Part shown: positions 11,489 through 22,879 of the stretch, piece after piece
How positions within the stretch are numbered: position 1 is the first letter of the stretch
Layout: every line of letters starts with the position of its first letter
NCBI GenBank assembly: GCA_018398805.1
Contig: JAGFBZ010002399.1
Location: forward strand, 62,001 to 126,000
DNA length: 64,000 nt
Reading direction: 5' to 3'
From: Hirundichthys speculiger
Taxonomy: Eukaryota; Chordata; Actinopteri; Beloniformes; Exocoetidae
Translations under genes and position numbers: made by a program
The notes under the pieces: generated by a model
The model's input: only the letters and a program-made list of their open reading frames with translations
Told to the model about the DNA's origin: nothing
Databases searched by the model: none

Positions 11489-11680
11489 TTGGAATTTGTT
11501 GAAAAGAATCACCCAGAAAAAGTGATCACTAGTCACCAAGTTGATGTTTGCTTTGCATATTTTCAAAGGATTGTTAAAAGCCGACAAAAGCAAACATCCT
11601 TGGATCGGTTCTTTACAAAACATCAGGCAAAAACCACTGCTGAGAGAGAAAAGGTGACGACGATAGCAGTTAAAAGGTAA
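11489..11680 (+). pseudogene. C-terminal remnant of a Tigger/pogo transposase
   Basis: The 63-residue frame contains VDVCFAYFQRIVKSRQKQTS followed by LDRFF and ends in a basic tail. The pattern of a short helix, then RQKQ and LxxFF near the stop codon is how the C-termini of Tigger/JRK-family (TIGD-like) transposases read. No upstream DDE or CENP-B-type helix-turn-helix region remains. The frame opens with TTG rather than ATG, as expected for a truncated 3' piece. It lies inside the TIR-bounded element 8410-11945, whose CAGTGG TIR is also Tigger-like, so the two lines of evidence agree. Confidence 0.6.
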
Positions 11681-12254
11681 ATGAAAATAAGTCTTACTTT
11701 ATTCTTTGTTTTATTTTTGTACAACTCTCATTTTATGTTTGTTGTACAGTAATCTAATCGTAACATGTATTTATTACATGTTTCGATGCATTTTTATGAT
11801 TTATTTTTAAAAAATCATGTCTGAATTTTTGGGGGCTTGGAACAGATTAGAGCATTTACATGGAAAACGCATCTCTTCTTACGAAATTTTCAGGTTACGA
11901 AACTATTTCCAGAACCAGTTAATTTTGTAAGTAGAGGTACCACTGTATATACATAATGAAGACAATAAGATGGTTTCGCAACATTTATATCTTTATTAAC
12001 TACGAAAATACTTACATTTGTAGCTCGCTTTTTTCAGCGCAATATCCTTTTCGAAGATGGCGAAAATACACAATGCCTTCTGGATACCCTTACTTCCAAG
12101 GGTGGTGCAAGAGAATCTCAAGATTGCGGGCGATACAGCCCTCAAACTTGTCCCTCAACTTGACTGAGAATCTGACAATCGGGACAGTACTTGCACTTCA
12201 CAGGAGTGCGTATTTTTGAGATTGAGGGTTGAGGGAGGAACTGGAATTCACCCT

Positions 12255-13967
12255 AAATGACCTTTGCCCAGGCCACTGATTCAGCCGTCACGGAGCCTGG
12301 CTTTTGGATTTGTCGCCAAAAACAGTACGTTCTTTTTGTCTTTGGCGACCGTTTCTCATATAAATATCTGGGATGCTGATTTGTCTGCCCGCTGAGTGAT
12401 GCTCCATCCCTCCGTATCTCCGAGTCCAGAGATGCTGATGGCACCTCTGGGTGAACAGAAGGCCTGGAACGATGGTGGGTTGATGTGTCCTGACAGGTAG
12501 CAGGGGGCCGGGCCAAAGGGTGGTCCTGAAAGCGAGCGGCGACCTCCTGTAATTGATGCGGTATTTAAAGGGAAGTCGGTGGCGCTGCTGCTAATTAATG
12601 GAGGGCGTTCCCGCGTTAACGTGGAGCAGCCGAGCTCGGGACTCGTTGAAGTTTTGTCGACGTGGCAGCTGACAAAACAGAAAAAGACAGATTAAAACAT
12701 CCACTCATCTCGGAGAATACTCCTGAATATGCATGGGGCTTTGAAAATTTAACTGCCTCAAGTGGTGTTTCTTGGGTCACCAAACAAGCCAACGGTGGTG
12801 ACGTAACGGTTTAATTAAAAAAAAAAAAGAAAACACTGTTCAGTCTGACAACTGGATGAAGCTTCAAACATCTCAGAATCGTCAATGTGAATAAACTGCA
12901 TTCATAATTCTGATACTGGTGGTTTTGCTTTGGATCAAAACACATTAAATAAATGAAACTTTAAAGTGATTGAGATGTAAATTTATGAACAAAAACTCCG
13001 AAGGCAGTCGGCGCTCATGTCTGTCTTCTCCCCGTTAGACGCCCATGACTCAGCTTCTCTTTTCATTAAAATGGCACAGAAAAGAAAAATAAAATCATTC
13101 CTGCCATCGACGAAGCCGCTTTGTTTGCTGTTCCATTGTGTCGTATTTATTTTATTCATTCCCAGTCTGATCGTTTCTCCCTCACACTCCTTCACTCTCA
13201 CGGTGGGATCGTTGTTTCCGGAGAACAGACAAGCATGCTGTTAACGAGTCCTTAAAAGAACATTATGAATTATAATTCAGGAACATTAAGAGCTAATTTC
13301 TCCAGGGGTCAGCATGCGGGCACGGGCTGCACTGAGCTCCTTTTCTTTTATTGCTCCCCCTCTTCAGGCGAGCGGTCACGGCCGAGCGACACCGCTGCAT
13401 TTCTCGCTGCGCTGCTGCAGCCTATATTGTCCCGTCACAGCGAGCGGGAGCCCGGCAGGCCATCCAGGCAGGTTTGAGAGCATTCATTTTTATTCTTAAG
13501 CACTATTCCACCAAGGAAGACACTTATTACCGCAGTCAAGCACTTTCTACGCTGTAAGATCCCCCGACACCTGCCTGCCTGCAGGGCTTTTTTCCATAAA
13601 TGTGCCTTTTAGGCCCTCATCCACACACGGGTTCACATTTGTATATTAATAACCACCCACGTCCACGCAAACACTCACTGGAAGCACACACGTGCACAAA
13701 CTGTGCACTGCCACTACGAAGCTATTCCTGCCAGTATCTCACACCTCACTGCTGGGAGGGTGATGCGCACATTTACCGCCATTAGAGACAATCAGTCGCA
13801 GAGAAACGCGGCAGCAGGAGCACCAGCAGTGAAGCTAACTTACCTTTAGCAATCCCATTTAGACGCCGCTGACCACGCCTTCAGCCAAATACAATTAACA
13901 TTTGACGCTTTTCCGAAACATACAGACTGCTTTTCACATCCCCAGTTTCAATAAATTTAGGATAAAA
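12255..13967. other. Non-repetitive-looking sequence, no gene seen
   Basis: Balanced base composition with few repeats. It includes a homeodomain-type CTAATTAATGG at about 12590-12600 and a GC-rich stretch at 13310-13480. Several short frames are open but none has a domain or splice signals I trust. This is one of the better candidate stretches for conserved non-coding sequence. Confidence 0.4.
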
Positions 13968-13971
13968 ACAG

Positions 13972-15436
13972 TGTTGTGCAAAAAGGCGTATAACGTGCTC
14001 GTTTAGTCATAAAAGAGGGTTATTAGCAACTGTCCTGAAGGACGTCTGCTAATAACCAGAAGGGTATTAACAAAGTTAATAAACTGAAACGGGGCAACAC
14101 CTGATAAATGAGGAAAAAGGACTAAACGTCACAATTAGTCTCAAAATGGCTGTTGTTCTATGCGTGCCAGCCTGTGACCAGGTGTGGCGCTATAGAGCAA
14201 CAGAGTAGGTGTGAGTCCGAGCACAGACCTCTGCAACCAGAACTACAAAACTGTAAAATAACCACAAACAACTTCTCTCATTAGAATATCAGAATTTATT
14301 AACATAAATATTCAAAGGAACAAACACTTGAATCAAGATCCTGATATCTACTAACTAAAAGACGACTAAACTAACATAAGCAAATAAAACATTAGATGGA
14401 AAAGAGTGACAATATATATACATGTATGCTGAGGACTGTGTGTGTGTGATAGACTAAGAAGACAATACTGTGAGGAGGATTCCAAGATGGCTGCCGAGAT
14501 CACGTGTAACTCGTCACAAAGATTGTTAGTAAGGAGAAAGAGGAAAGAAAAGAGAATAAAATCAATAAAGCTAAAATGTTCTTGGTGACTAGCAACAGCA
14601 ACTCTGTCGTTTTCCCACAGATGCAGCGACGTGAAGCCACTTCATCGAGCTGCTCTGATTTTGAACTAAGAAATGGGAGAGTGGAGTTGCTCTTGGCAGT
14701 AAAAAAAAAACACACCAACGAAATTCAGTTACGGTGGGACCGATGGCCCGGTTCTAACCATATGTGACACACGAGAAAAGGGAATTTGCCAACAACACTA
14801 AACTAAGCTCTGCCCAGACACAAAAGCCTCTTACGTGGATCGCTCTGGAAGCGATCGATGGCGTTGTGGTGTCCGTGGAACTGGATTGATGACCCAGGAT
14901 CGGTAGTATAGGGCAGGAACGTACGCTCCGCTGGAATCCAGGAGAGGCTCTCCTCCTCTTTCTCTCTCTTCGTGGGCAACGTAGAGATGCGGGGTTGCGC
15001 AGCAACGGCAGCCAGCCCGTCTTCCTTCCTGGTTCATCTGAGGCCGGTCACGCGTCCGTGTAGGAATCACGCACAGGTGATTCCTACACGTTTCTTCCGT
15101 ACGTCGCGGCTCACTCTGTGTGGCGCATCATGATTGGACAAGGCGCGTGATTGTCGTTGGACAACCAGAGGGATCTGCCTTTGGCTATTTACCTTGCTGG
15201 AGCAGGCCAGAGAGAAAGTGAAACCTTTTCTTTCGGGTCGTGGAGGTCAGAGAGTGCGAGTGGGAGGGGGGAGCCGGTATTTATGTACCTTTAGTAAGAG
15301 GACAGGGTGTCCCTTTACACCTTGCCATAAAACAATAAAATGTTGCAAAGCATGTTGGGGGTTTGAGTTTAATGATTTCCTTTGTCTCCTTTGTCTCAGA
15401 AAAAAAATGCAGTTTTCTGTAACTCATGGCCCAACA
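13972..15436. mobile_element. Solo LTR (copy A)
   Basis: A 1465-bp segment starting TGTTGTGCAA and ending GGCCCAACA, flanked by a perfect 4-bp duplication ACAG (13968-13971 and 15437-15440). It is homologous along its length to 26871-28529. No internal retroviral or retrotransposon region adjoins it, so it is a solo LTR left by recombination. Orientation is uncertain: an AATAAA lies near 15333 on the plus strand, while a minus-strand AATAAA near 14290 is the one conserved in both copies. The family (Gypsy, BEL/Pao or other) cannot be decided from the LTR alone. Confidence 0.85.
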
Positions 15437-15639
15437 ACAGGATGCAATGATTTACGAATCTCTTAAACCCAAATTTAACGTGACGTTTTAGTGTTGAAAA
15501 TCTTCTTTCTTCATCAAAAATATGAGGGCAACAAAATAGCTAAAAAAAAAAAAAAGGTTTGGACATAGGTGTGAAAAGTAAGCCGGCGACTGGAGGAACA
15601 TCTCACAGCTATTCTAGTTAATTAGCAACGTGCCACTGG

Positions 15640-16210
15640 GACGACTGGACACGAGAGAAGGATCTTCCAGAAGCAGTGAGTCTCAGAGGTAGAGACGGGC
15701 AGAAGTTCAGAAATCTGCAAGAAACTGAACCTTCAAATTGTGAAAGAGTTTCAGAATAACAGCCCTCTTCAAAATAAAGCTCAAAGACATCGAATATGTC
15801 GTAATCTACAGGACGTACCGTCAAACCCTTCTGAGAAGCAGCTGTGCACGGGTCGGGGCAAGAATAAAAACTAGTAATCAGGGGCCACTGCATTAAAAAC
15901 AGGCGTGACTGTAACAGAAACCCCTGCAGGGATGCTTCACAAAAGCACAGTTGGCCGTGACCTCCACAAATACAGGTTAAATGGAAAGAAGATGCCCTGT
16001 CTGACCCTAATTGTCTTCTCTGAGGCAAAGCTCTTTAAATAAACTGAGCAAAGTGGAAAACAATCGAAATTAAATTTCTTTTTCACCCCTGGAAGGCACC
16101 AGTGCATCATATCCAACCATCCAGACGGGTGCCATTTTCATGACGGGCCTTGCATCTTCCAGCAAGACGATGCTAAACTGGATCCATTGCAAAAGAGCCT
16201 AAAAGACTTA
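15640..16210 (+). pseudogene. Heavily decayed Tc1-like transposase gene
   Basis: Pieces of a Tc1-type transposase appear in order but in different frames. First comes a basic N-terminal part around 15640-15850, then GHCIKNRR around 15880-15910, and then a segment reading HDGPCIFQQDDAKLDP at about 16140-16190, which corresponds to the second catalytic aspartate region (QDNAxxH-type). Many small deletions and stop codons separate the pieces. TIRs were not found. It is a dead copy, and identification rests on scattered motif similarity. Confidence 0.45.
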
Positions 16211-16825
16211 AGGGACGATGTTTCACAGCAGTAAACATCTCCCGGGCCCAGTTTTTTTATTTAGATGTGTTGCTGACATCAAATTCAAAATTACCTTATT
16301 TTTCTCCGAGGATGGTGCGTTTGATCTGATTTATTTATCTATCTGGGACGAGGCGGTGAAACACGCATCTGATGTGCTGCCTGAAGAGTTTAAAGCAGTT
16401 TCCTGATTCGCAGCTCCTGGCGGGGCTTTTCAAGGACAAAAGGAACAAAAAAAGGTACAGATGTTTTCTGTGATGAGTAAAACATGGGTTTATCCAGCAC
16501 ATCACTGCTTCCTGTCTGTATTTTAATCTCTCAGTGTCCCGGCCATTTTGAAGCTGGACTTGTTTCTGCATTAATGGGAGCGAAAAAGATTTTTTTTTTT
16601 ATCAAGAACTGGAGCTTTTAATGACGTCAGCTGATCTGAAAAGGCTTTTAAAAACTCATATTTCGCTGACCCTGTTTCTGTCTTCAAAATTTCAAATCAG
16701 CAACACTGTGTTAAACCAGTTCACTGTCGAGAACTTGTTAACAGTTGTGAAATTCGATTAACTGAAGAAACTAATAAGCCAAAAGGCAATAAAGTTTGTC
16801 ATTTGCCCTTTATTTAATTCAGTTA
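16211..16825. other. Non-coding sequence, no gene seen
   Basis: No supported exon or element. A T-run lies at 16591-16600. Confidence 0.5.
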
Positions 16826-17879
16826 CTAACTGGTAGAGCTGGGCAATACTGGGAATTTTGGTTATCGATCCAATACTAGGGCCCTATGGAATCCGCAATC
16901 ACGGAATCGCGGAATTGGAGATTAAAAATGGAATTCACTCTAAATGCGCAATATAACAGAACTGAACGGCAATTTGCGTAAACCCGCAAACTTTTCTTCA
17001 AACGCAACCCGCATGTCAGCGCGTACATGAGCGAGTCCAAATGCCATCAATGTGTGTCCACCTGGTCACATGTGGATGTGCACAAACGGCTCGACCTCTG
17101 GAATAAACTCTTGTATAAAAAGCGTGATTTGGCCTCAGTTGAACCCCTGAGAAAATAGCAGAGATCGTCTTAAACGGCTTGCTCTCCAGTTAAACCATAG
17201 ATGACCAGAGTGTGTTTACTGGGAGCGCACCAACTATCTGAGACTTTCAGGTAGCTGATAGGAATTGTCTATGTGAAAATATTAATCTGCATGGTTCGAA
17301 TTACGGGGGAGCTAAGGGGAGCTCGGCTCCCCTGAGAGGGACATGAGCTCCTCTGAGAGCCGGCCCTGAGATATTTAGGGGGAGCTCTAAAGAACTGTCC
17401 ACTTTAAGATATATTTTATTTTCTCTACATTGATGTTCCTGAAATAAAAAGAATAAACATGTCAAGGCTGTGTGTGTTTATGTGTTATTTAATGTTCAAT
17501 ATTTCTAAACATTTGCCTCAACTAGTCAACATAATTCCATATGTTCCTGTTATGGCGCTGGAGGAGAATTGTTAGATTTACGTAGCCGCACATGAACTCC
17601 TCATGAGTGAATGGGTGGACTGGGGGGATTTTTGGTGGTATACTGTATTTGAAATTGAAGGAATGAACGTGAATGATATTTGGCTTATCCTCAAATTTTA
17701 TTGAAACTCTCCAAACGAAACAGCCAAGTCTCGGACAGCTTGGATTTTTGAAGTAAACGAAGACAACAACAGCCATGGTTGGTACTGACAACAGTGCAAG
17801 TGGACCGACTACTTCAGCTAGTGGTCGGTCTGGCTTTGGTCCGATTTATCAGACTGTATTTTTATGATTTATGTTCCCA

Positions 17880-17998
17880 AACTAAGACGCTGGTATTGTT
17901 TTATTGAAAATCACTTGAAATCATTGGGTTTCTGTAAAGCGCCGAGACAACTGACATTGTAACAGACGCTATACAAATAAAGTTGAATTGAATTGAAT
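17880..17998 (+). mobile_element. LINE 3' end with GAATT tail
   Basis: Ends with GCGCCGAGACAACTGACATT, then AGACGCTATACAAATAAAG and a GAATT-type tandem tail. It is the plus-strand counterpart of the 3' ends at 3743 and 46497. Only the last ~120 bp are present (5'-truncated). Confidence 0.7.
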
Positions 17999-18213
17999 AT
18001 CGGAGATTGTTTCAGCACCATGCATAGCGCTGCTGGGTGTGTGTGCGTTGTTTGCTGAAATAACTGCCCTTAATAACAACACATAAACTTTTTTACTGTT
18101 GTTGAATGAGTTTTAGTCAATGTCCTTGACTGTGGTTCTTAATTATGTTTTAATGCTTCATTGAGCTGTTTTAAAGATGAATTTCTATTTTTACTTGAGA
18201 CAGACAATAAAGA

Positions 18214-18279
<66 letters not shown>

Positions 18280-18280
18280 A
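18214..18280 (+). repeat. (TATC)n microsatellite, probable LINE tail
   Basis: About 16 TATC units follow GACAATAAAGAATC. That context (AATAAA then tandem tail) is what a fish LINE 3' end looks like, so the ~150 bp upstream may be a truncated LINE. Confidence 0.8.
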
Positions 18281-19333
18281 ATTTCGGCAGACTGTTGTTT
18301 TGCCTTTTGTAACACATACCATATTGTCATTTGTCAGGATTGTGTGGACTGGAGCTTGGAAAATGGCCCTGAATGTTTCAAATTGGTGGGGAAATGTCTC
18401 TGGTGGCCCACTTCCTTCAAGTTAATGCAATTCTGACATAAAGGTGATGATAACCAAAGACATGGAGAGATGTCTTTTGGCCGGATGTACCTGTTTCAGG
18501 TTATCTTATGATGGCTGCAGCCCTAATATGTTTGACGGACACACTTGTTTTCTTGTTAAATAAACTACATTTCGCTTTTGAAATGTAGTTTATCGAACTA
18601 GTTATTGTGTTTAATATATGTATATCTGTGTAATAAATTCATATAAGACAGTAACGTTTAAAATGTAGTTACTTATCTGGGATACTTGAGAGGGTAGAAG
18701 TGGATGAAATATTCAGAAAGGTCTAAATAGCCTAAAGTTTTGTGCAAAGATGAAGAAATCAAAACTATGAAAAGAAAATGTTATGACATTCTTTTTTTTA
18801 ATTTAATAATTTCTTATATTTATATGCGTTCTTATATTTGGGCAATTGTTTACTTTTTCAATTATTAAACAAAATGCATTTGTTTCAGAATAAGAAATCA
18901 AACTTTTTGTGGTGCTTTTATTTTATTGCTGTAAAAGTAAATTAAGTCCTTGCAGCAGGAAAGACAGCATCTGCTTTCCTGCACATGGGAAAGTCATGGT
19001 GCACACTGTAAAATAGGGCTCCCCCAAGGGTCACTGTGTAATTCGAACCCTGTTTATCTGTATATATCAGTGCAGAGGAGGAGGAGGAAGGAAGAGGAGG
19101 AAGGAAGAGGAGGAAACTCTACAGCTGCACATGAGAGCTGCTCCGATCTGGATGAAAAGATGCTCCATAGCATTTGCGGGTAGCGCAACCTGCTCTTGAA
19201 GGCAATGGCTACTGACGCACTGATTGGTTTAACAGGTGGAACGCCCTAACCACTCCTATGCATAATGTAGCGGGTAGCACAGGTGGGTTAGAGGGTTTTT
19301 CACACCTGTTGCCCAGTTGAGCCGATCTCCAGG

Positions 19334-19626
19334 AACTTTTTAAATGTTATTGACTCTTTCAACTTTGTGCAGTCTGTGTCCTGCCCCACTCATGAACTCG
19401 GACACACACTTGACTTAGTGCTCTCATATGGTCTGTGTGTTTCCAATTTGGACATTTGTGATGCTGTTTTTTTGGATCACATGCCAATCCTGTTTGATAT
19501 CCCCACTCAGGGTCCGGTTAAACTGTGCACTCCCCCTCAACGCTGTCGCATGCTCAACTCCTCCTCTCCAGCACAGTTCTCCTCTACTGTTAGTGGTCTC
19601 TGCGAAGGTAATTCTAAAGCCTCTAT
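19334..19626 (+). pseudogene. LINE endonuclease C-terminal fragment
   Basis: The frame reads an FNFVQSV stretch, then THELGHTLDLVLSYG and later FLDHMPILFDI. In the APE-like endonucleases of L2/CR1 LINEs the corresponding motifs are T(H)xxGHTLDLV and SDHxPI, the latter holding catalytic Asp and His residues. The serine of SDH is replaced by leucine here. The frame continues through a serine/proline-rich linker until the Harbinger insertion at 19627. The protein would nick target DNA to prime reverse transcription. The N-terminal two thirds of the domain are missing, so it cannot be active. Confidence 0.75.
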
Positions 19627-20852
19627 GGGCCTGATTTACTAAAGGTTTGCGTGCGTAAAAACGTGTGCAAACTTGACACCACCCGCAAACCAATGTGCAA
19701 GCTGATCTACTAACAGCGTGCAAAGAGGACTGCGCCTCTCAAATGAGCAAAATAGCACACGCTGTTCATTTAGCACTTTTGCTCTGATGAATAATCAATA
19801 TGGGGCGTACCCGCCAGAAAGCGCTAAATACTGGGAGGGGAAAATGCAAATAGGTTCATTTACCACACGCAATGAGATTTACCAACCCTGAAAGTAATTG
19901 CGGGGATTGTGATTGCGTCTGTATTTAGTACGTTCGAAAGGAAGGTGCTAATCTGCCCAGCATTACGCACCGATGGCTGCTGTTATTGTGGCAAGGAGGC
20001 GACATCGCCAAAATCAAAGAATACGCAGAGAGAGTCTTTCGGACTCGTGTAAATTTGTTTGGAATGAATGAAAACCAGATAGTTGAAACTTAAGGGCTGA
20101 TTTGGAGCCGGTCACAAGCACATGCAAAAGGAGAAATATTTTATTTGAATGTTAAATCGAGTATTATTCAGCAAAAGGTTGCCACAGGAGGCACATTCAT
20201 TTTTTTATTTGTGATAATAAATAAATCACGTGTTTTCATGGAGAAAAAAGTGTTTCTTATTGTGCGCCTACCTTGTTCTGCAGTTGGCTCTAGCGTGTCA
20301 TACCCCGTATCCCTGTTATCTGCTCCTCCAGAAGGTGAGCTGCACCTGCTGCTCAATGCTGGTTAGAGGCATCTCCTCCGCAGGCCCTCCACCTGTCTTG
20401 TTTGCCGAAGTTTTATTAAAGGCCACTTCTTTAGTTCTTTGCCTTATATCTTGCCACCTTCTTTTAACCTCATCTGCCGTTCTTTTTGTCTTACCAACTG
20501 CATTTATTCTATCGCAGATTTTCTCCCATATTGCGTTTCTTTTGGTGATGTTTAAATTTCTTTGCTGTAGTTCATGAATGTGTTTATTTGCCTCTTCCAC
20601 TAATATCTCTAACTCCAACTCGTCAAATTTCATTTTGTGCTTGCGTCTATCCTGCTTTCCATCCAGACTCTCCATGGCGCAAACCGTAAGACACGCAACA
20701 CCTCATTTAAATACTGCGGTTTGCACCCATTATCAATTGCGCGAGCATTCTTAGTTGATCACCCGCAAAACACACAACAACAGCACGCGCAAACTTTTTC
20801 AGTGCACACGCAATTTAGTACTCTTTATTTAGGATCTTAGTAAATCAGGCCC
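19627..20852 (-). mobile_element. PIF/Harbinger-type element carrying only a Myb/SANT gene
   Basis: Perfect 16-bp TIRs GGGCCTGATTTACTAA at 19627-19642 and inverted at 20837-20852. Direct repeats TAT flank it (19624-19626 and 20853-20855); read with one base less in each TIR, the duplication could also be CTATG. A 3-bp TSD and GCCTGATTTA TIR fit PIF/Harbinger. It interrupts the coding region of the L2 LINE precisely. The only substantial gene is the minus-strand Myb/SANT ORF (20316-20675). No DDE transposase is seen in 1.2 kb, so mobility would need a transposase in trans. Confidence 0.85.
20316..20675 (-). CDS. Myb/SANT-like DNA-binding protein of a Harbinger element
   Basis: A 119-residue intact frame starting at the ATG on the minus strand (20675). 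After a basic leader, residues ~15-85 form three predicted helices: KFDELELEILVEEANKHIHE, then a segment with ITKRNAIWEKICDRINAVG, then a third with RTADEVKRRWQDIRQRTKE. The spaced tryptophans (IWEKI and RRWQDI) and the basic third helix are the pattern of the Myb/SANT-like DNA-binding domain found in NAIF1/MSANTD-type proteins and in the accessory gene of Harbinger transposons. In that family the Myb-like protein helps import the transposase and bind TIRs. The C-terminus is short and may represent the end of a first exon: a possible donor-type GGTAGG lies at about 20270 on the same strand. The frame has no stop or frameshift, unlike almost every other ORF in the window. Confidence 0.75.
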   Translation of the reverse strand: MESLDGKQDRRKHKMKFDELELEILVEEANKHIHELQQRNLNITKRNAIWEKICDRINAVGKTKRTADEVKRRWQDIRQRTKEVAFNKTSANKTGGGPAEEMPLTSIEQQVQLTFWRSR

Positions 20853-20855
20853 TAT

Positions 20856-22879
20856 GTGTTTGAATACTGAGGAGCTGGCAACAAGGTTTCACTCTATTTG
20901 TCTACAAACACTTGACACCATCGCTCCCTTGAAGAGCCGGTGCACCAAATCTGCGCCTGAGCCCTGGCTGAATAACGTCACTCGTGCTGCCAGGCGAGAG
21001 TGCAGGAGAGCGGAGCGCAGGTGGAAAAAGGACAGGCTGCATGTTTATTATGGCATTTTTTAAAGAGAGTCTTCTCTGCTATCAGAAGACCGTAAAAGCT
21101 GAGAAGAATAAATATCTCTCAGAAATAATTGCTTCTAATTGTAACAACCCCCGTGCTCTGTTCAAAATCATAAATACTGTCCTTGATGTTCCCAAGTCTA
21201 TTGGTGTTGATGCCTCCTCTGAAACCTGTGAAAGATTCCTCCACTTTTTCTCTGAGAAAATTGTGTCAACAAGAGCCTGTATTCCTCAGTCTTCCTATGA
21301 CCCCTCGATTCCCCTGCCCTGCACATCTGTATTTGTCCAGTTTGAGCTGGTGTCCCTCTCTATTTTGAATGACACGGTTAGTCACATGAAGCCTTCTGGT
21401 TCCCCTGCAGATGCCATCCCCCCTCGTTTGTTCAAAGAGGTACTTGCTACTATTGGACCAAGTGTCCTTGAGATTGTCAATAGTAGTCTCTGCTCTGGTA
21501 CAGTACCTGCGGTTTTTAAACATGCAGTAGTACGGCCCCTACTCAAAAAAACAGGCCTCGACCCCTCCCTCTGTTCCAACTTCAGACCTATCTCTAATCT
21601 TCCATTTATTTCCAAGATTTTAGAGAAAGTTGTCTACAACCAGTTGTTGCCCTTTTTAGAAGATAATTGTATCACTGAGCTGTTCCAGTCTGGGTTCAAA
21701 GCCCTCCATAGCACAGAGTCAGCACTTTTGAAGGTGTCAAATGATATTCTCTTGTCGACAGACTCTGGGAAGTTTGTTGTCCTTGTGCTTTTAGGTTTGT
21801 CTGCTGCTTTTGACACTGTTGACCATAACATTTTAATCTCTCGCCTTGAGCATTGTGTGGGTATTAAGGGTGTTGCCCTCGACTGGTTCCGATCGTACCT
21901 GACTGACAGAAGCTTCTGTGTCAAACTCGAAAACATTGTGTCCTCAACAGCTCCTCTTTCATATGGGGTCCCCCAAGTTTCAATCCTTGGCCCTCTTTTA
22001 TTTGGACTATACCTTCTCCCCCTCGGTTCTGTTTTTAGGAAACACAATATCTCATTCCATTTTTATGCTGATGATTGCCAGATCTACGTTCCACTGTCTC
22101 AAAACAATGCGGACTCCATCCAGCCACTCATAGACTGTCTTAACGACATTAAAGCATGGCTTTCATTTAATTTCTTAAGTCTAAATGAGAACAAGACCGA
22201 AGCAATATTGTTCGGACCAAGCTGCTGCTGACCCCCCAGTGCTGACCTTGGCCCTCTTTCACTTTATCTCAAGGACTGTGTCACAAATCTGGGGGTTAAG
22301 TTCGATTCTGATTCTAAATTTGAAAAACAGATCAGTGTTGTACAAAAAAGCTTTTATCAACTACGTCAGATAGCAAAGGTGAAACCTATTTTATTAAGAC
22401 CTGACCTAGAAAAATTAATCCATGCTTTTATCATGACTCGTCTTGATTATTGTAACTCCTTGTACATAGGAATTAGCCAGGTTTCTCTTGCCCGTCTGCA
22501 GCTTGTGCAGAACTCTGCTGCACGCCTGCTAACCCAGACCCGTAGGCGTGAGCACATCACCCCCATCCTGGCTTCCCTACACTGGCTCCCTGTGCTCTAC
22601 AGAATCAATTTTAAGCTTCTGCTATTAGTTTTTAAATGCCTGAACAACCTTGCTCCTCCATATCTCTCCAGTCTGCTTCAGCCTTACTGCCCACCTCGAT
22701 CCCTAAGATCGGCCGATCAGCTGTTGCTGACAGTCCCTAAAACAAGGCTGAAGCACAGAGGAGACAGATCATTTGCTGTCGCGGCTCCAAAGCTTTGGAA
22801 CGAGTTGCCTCTGAATGTTTTGGCATCCTCCAAAATAGCACCTGCCTTGAGCCCATCTGTGTCTGTTTTCTGTTTTTAA
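20856..22879 (+). pseudogene. L2-type LINE reverse transcriptase (frameshifted)
   Basis: From 20862 the frame encodes a linker with ELATRFHSICLQTLDTIAPL and an ARG-rich stretch, shifts frame near 21058, and then runs as a 415-codon frame (20984-22231). That frame holds the RT domain: RPISNLPFISKILEKVV, AAFDTVDHNIL (motif A, catalytic Asp codon 21812-21814), GVPQ, then YADD (motif C, codons 22064-22075). A stop at 22229-22231 and a frame change follow. The C-terminal tail resumes from about 22240 to 22879 with LDYCNSLYIG, LHWLPV, and GDRSFAVAAPKLWNELPL, all standard for L2 LINEs. The enzyme would copy LINE RNA at nicked DNA. With two frameshifts, a lost endonuclease half and a Harbinger insertion upstream it is dead. 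Confidence 0.85.

Larger units (their letters stand above)
8410..11945. mobile_element. pogo/Tigger-like element interrupted by a foldback transposon
   Basis: The left end is CAGTGGTACCTTTACTTACG; the right end reads, reverse-complemented, CAGTGGTACCTCTACTTAC. The right flank is TA; the left flank is TG, explained by one mutation of a TA duplication. A C-terminal transposase remnant at 11489-11680 supports the pogo/Tigger assignment. The element is split at 8433 by another transposon (8433-11266), leaving its left 23 bp separated from the remaining ~680 bp. Confidence 0.8.
7367..12254. mobile_element. Outer DNA transposon of a nested stack
   Basis: The 36-bp termini at 7367-7402 and 12219-12254 are inverted repeats of each other with 32 of 36 positions matching; the shared core is CCAGTTCCTCCCT followed by AACCCTCAATCT. 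No clear TSD is visible, so the superfamily is undecided. The element's own sequence is limited to roughly 7367-7574 and 11948-12254. The rest is a hAT element (7575-8395) and a pogo/Tigger-like element (8410-11945), both inserted later. No transposase of the outer element is recognisable. Confidence 0.7.
17290..19052. mobile_element. hAT-like element inside the TAGGGCCCTA element
   Basis: The ends CATGGTTCGAATTAC and (reverse complement) CAGGGTTCGAATTAC match at 13 of 15 positions, and GGGGGAGC words follow both. Flanks TTAATCTG (17282-17289) and TTTATCTG (19053-19060) form an 8-bp duplication with one mismatch. The inside holds a LINE 3' end (17880-17998) and a TATC microsatellite. A minus-strand frame at 17522-17791 is open over 89 codons but has no recognisable motif. 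Confidence 0.78.
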
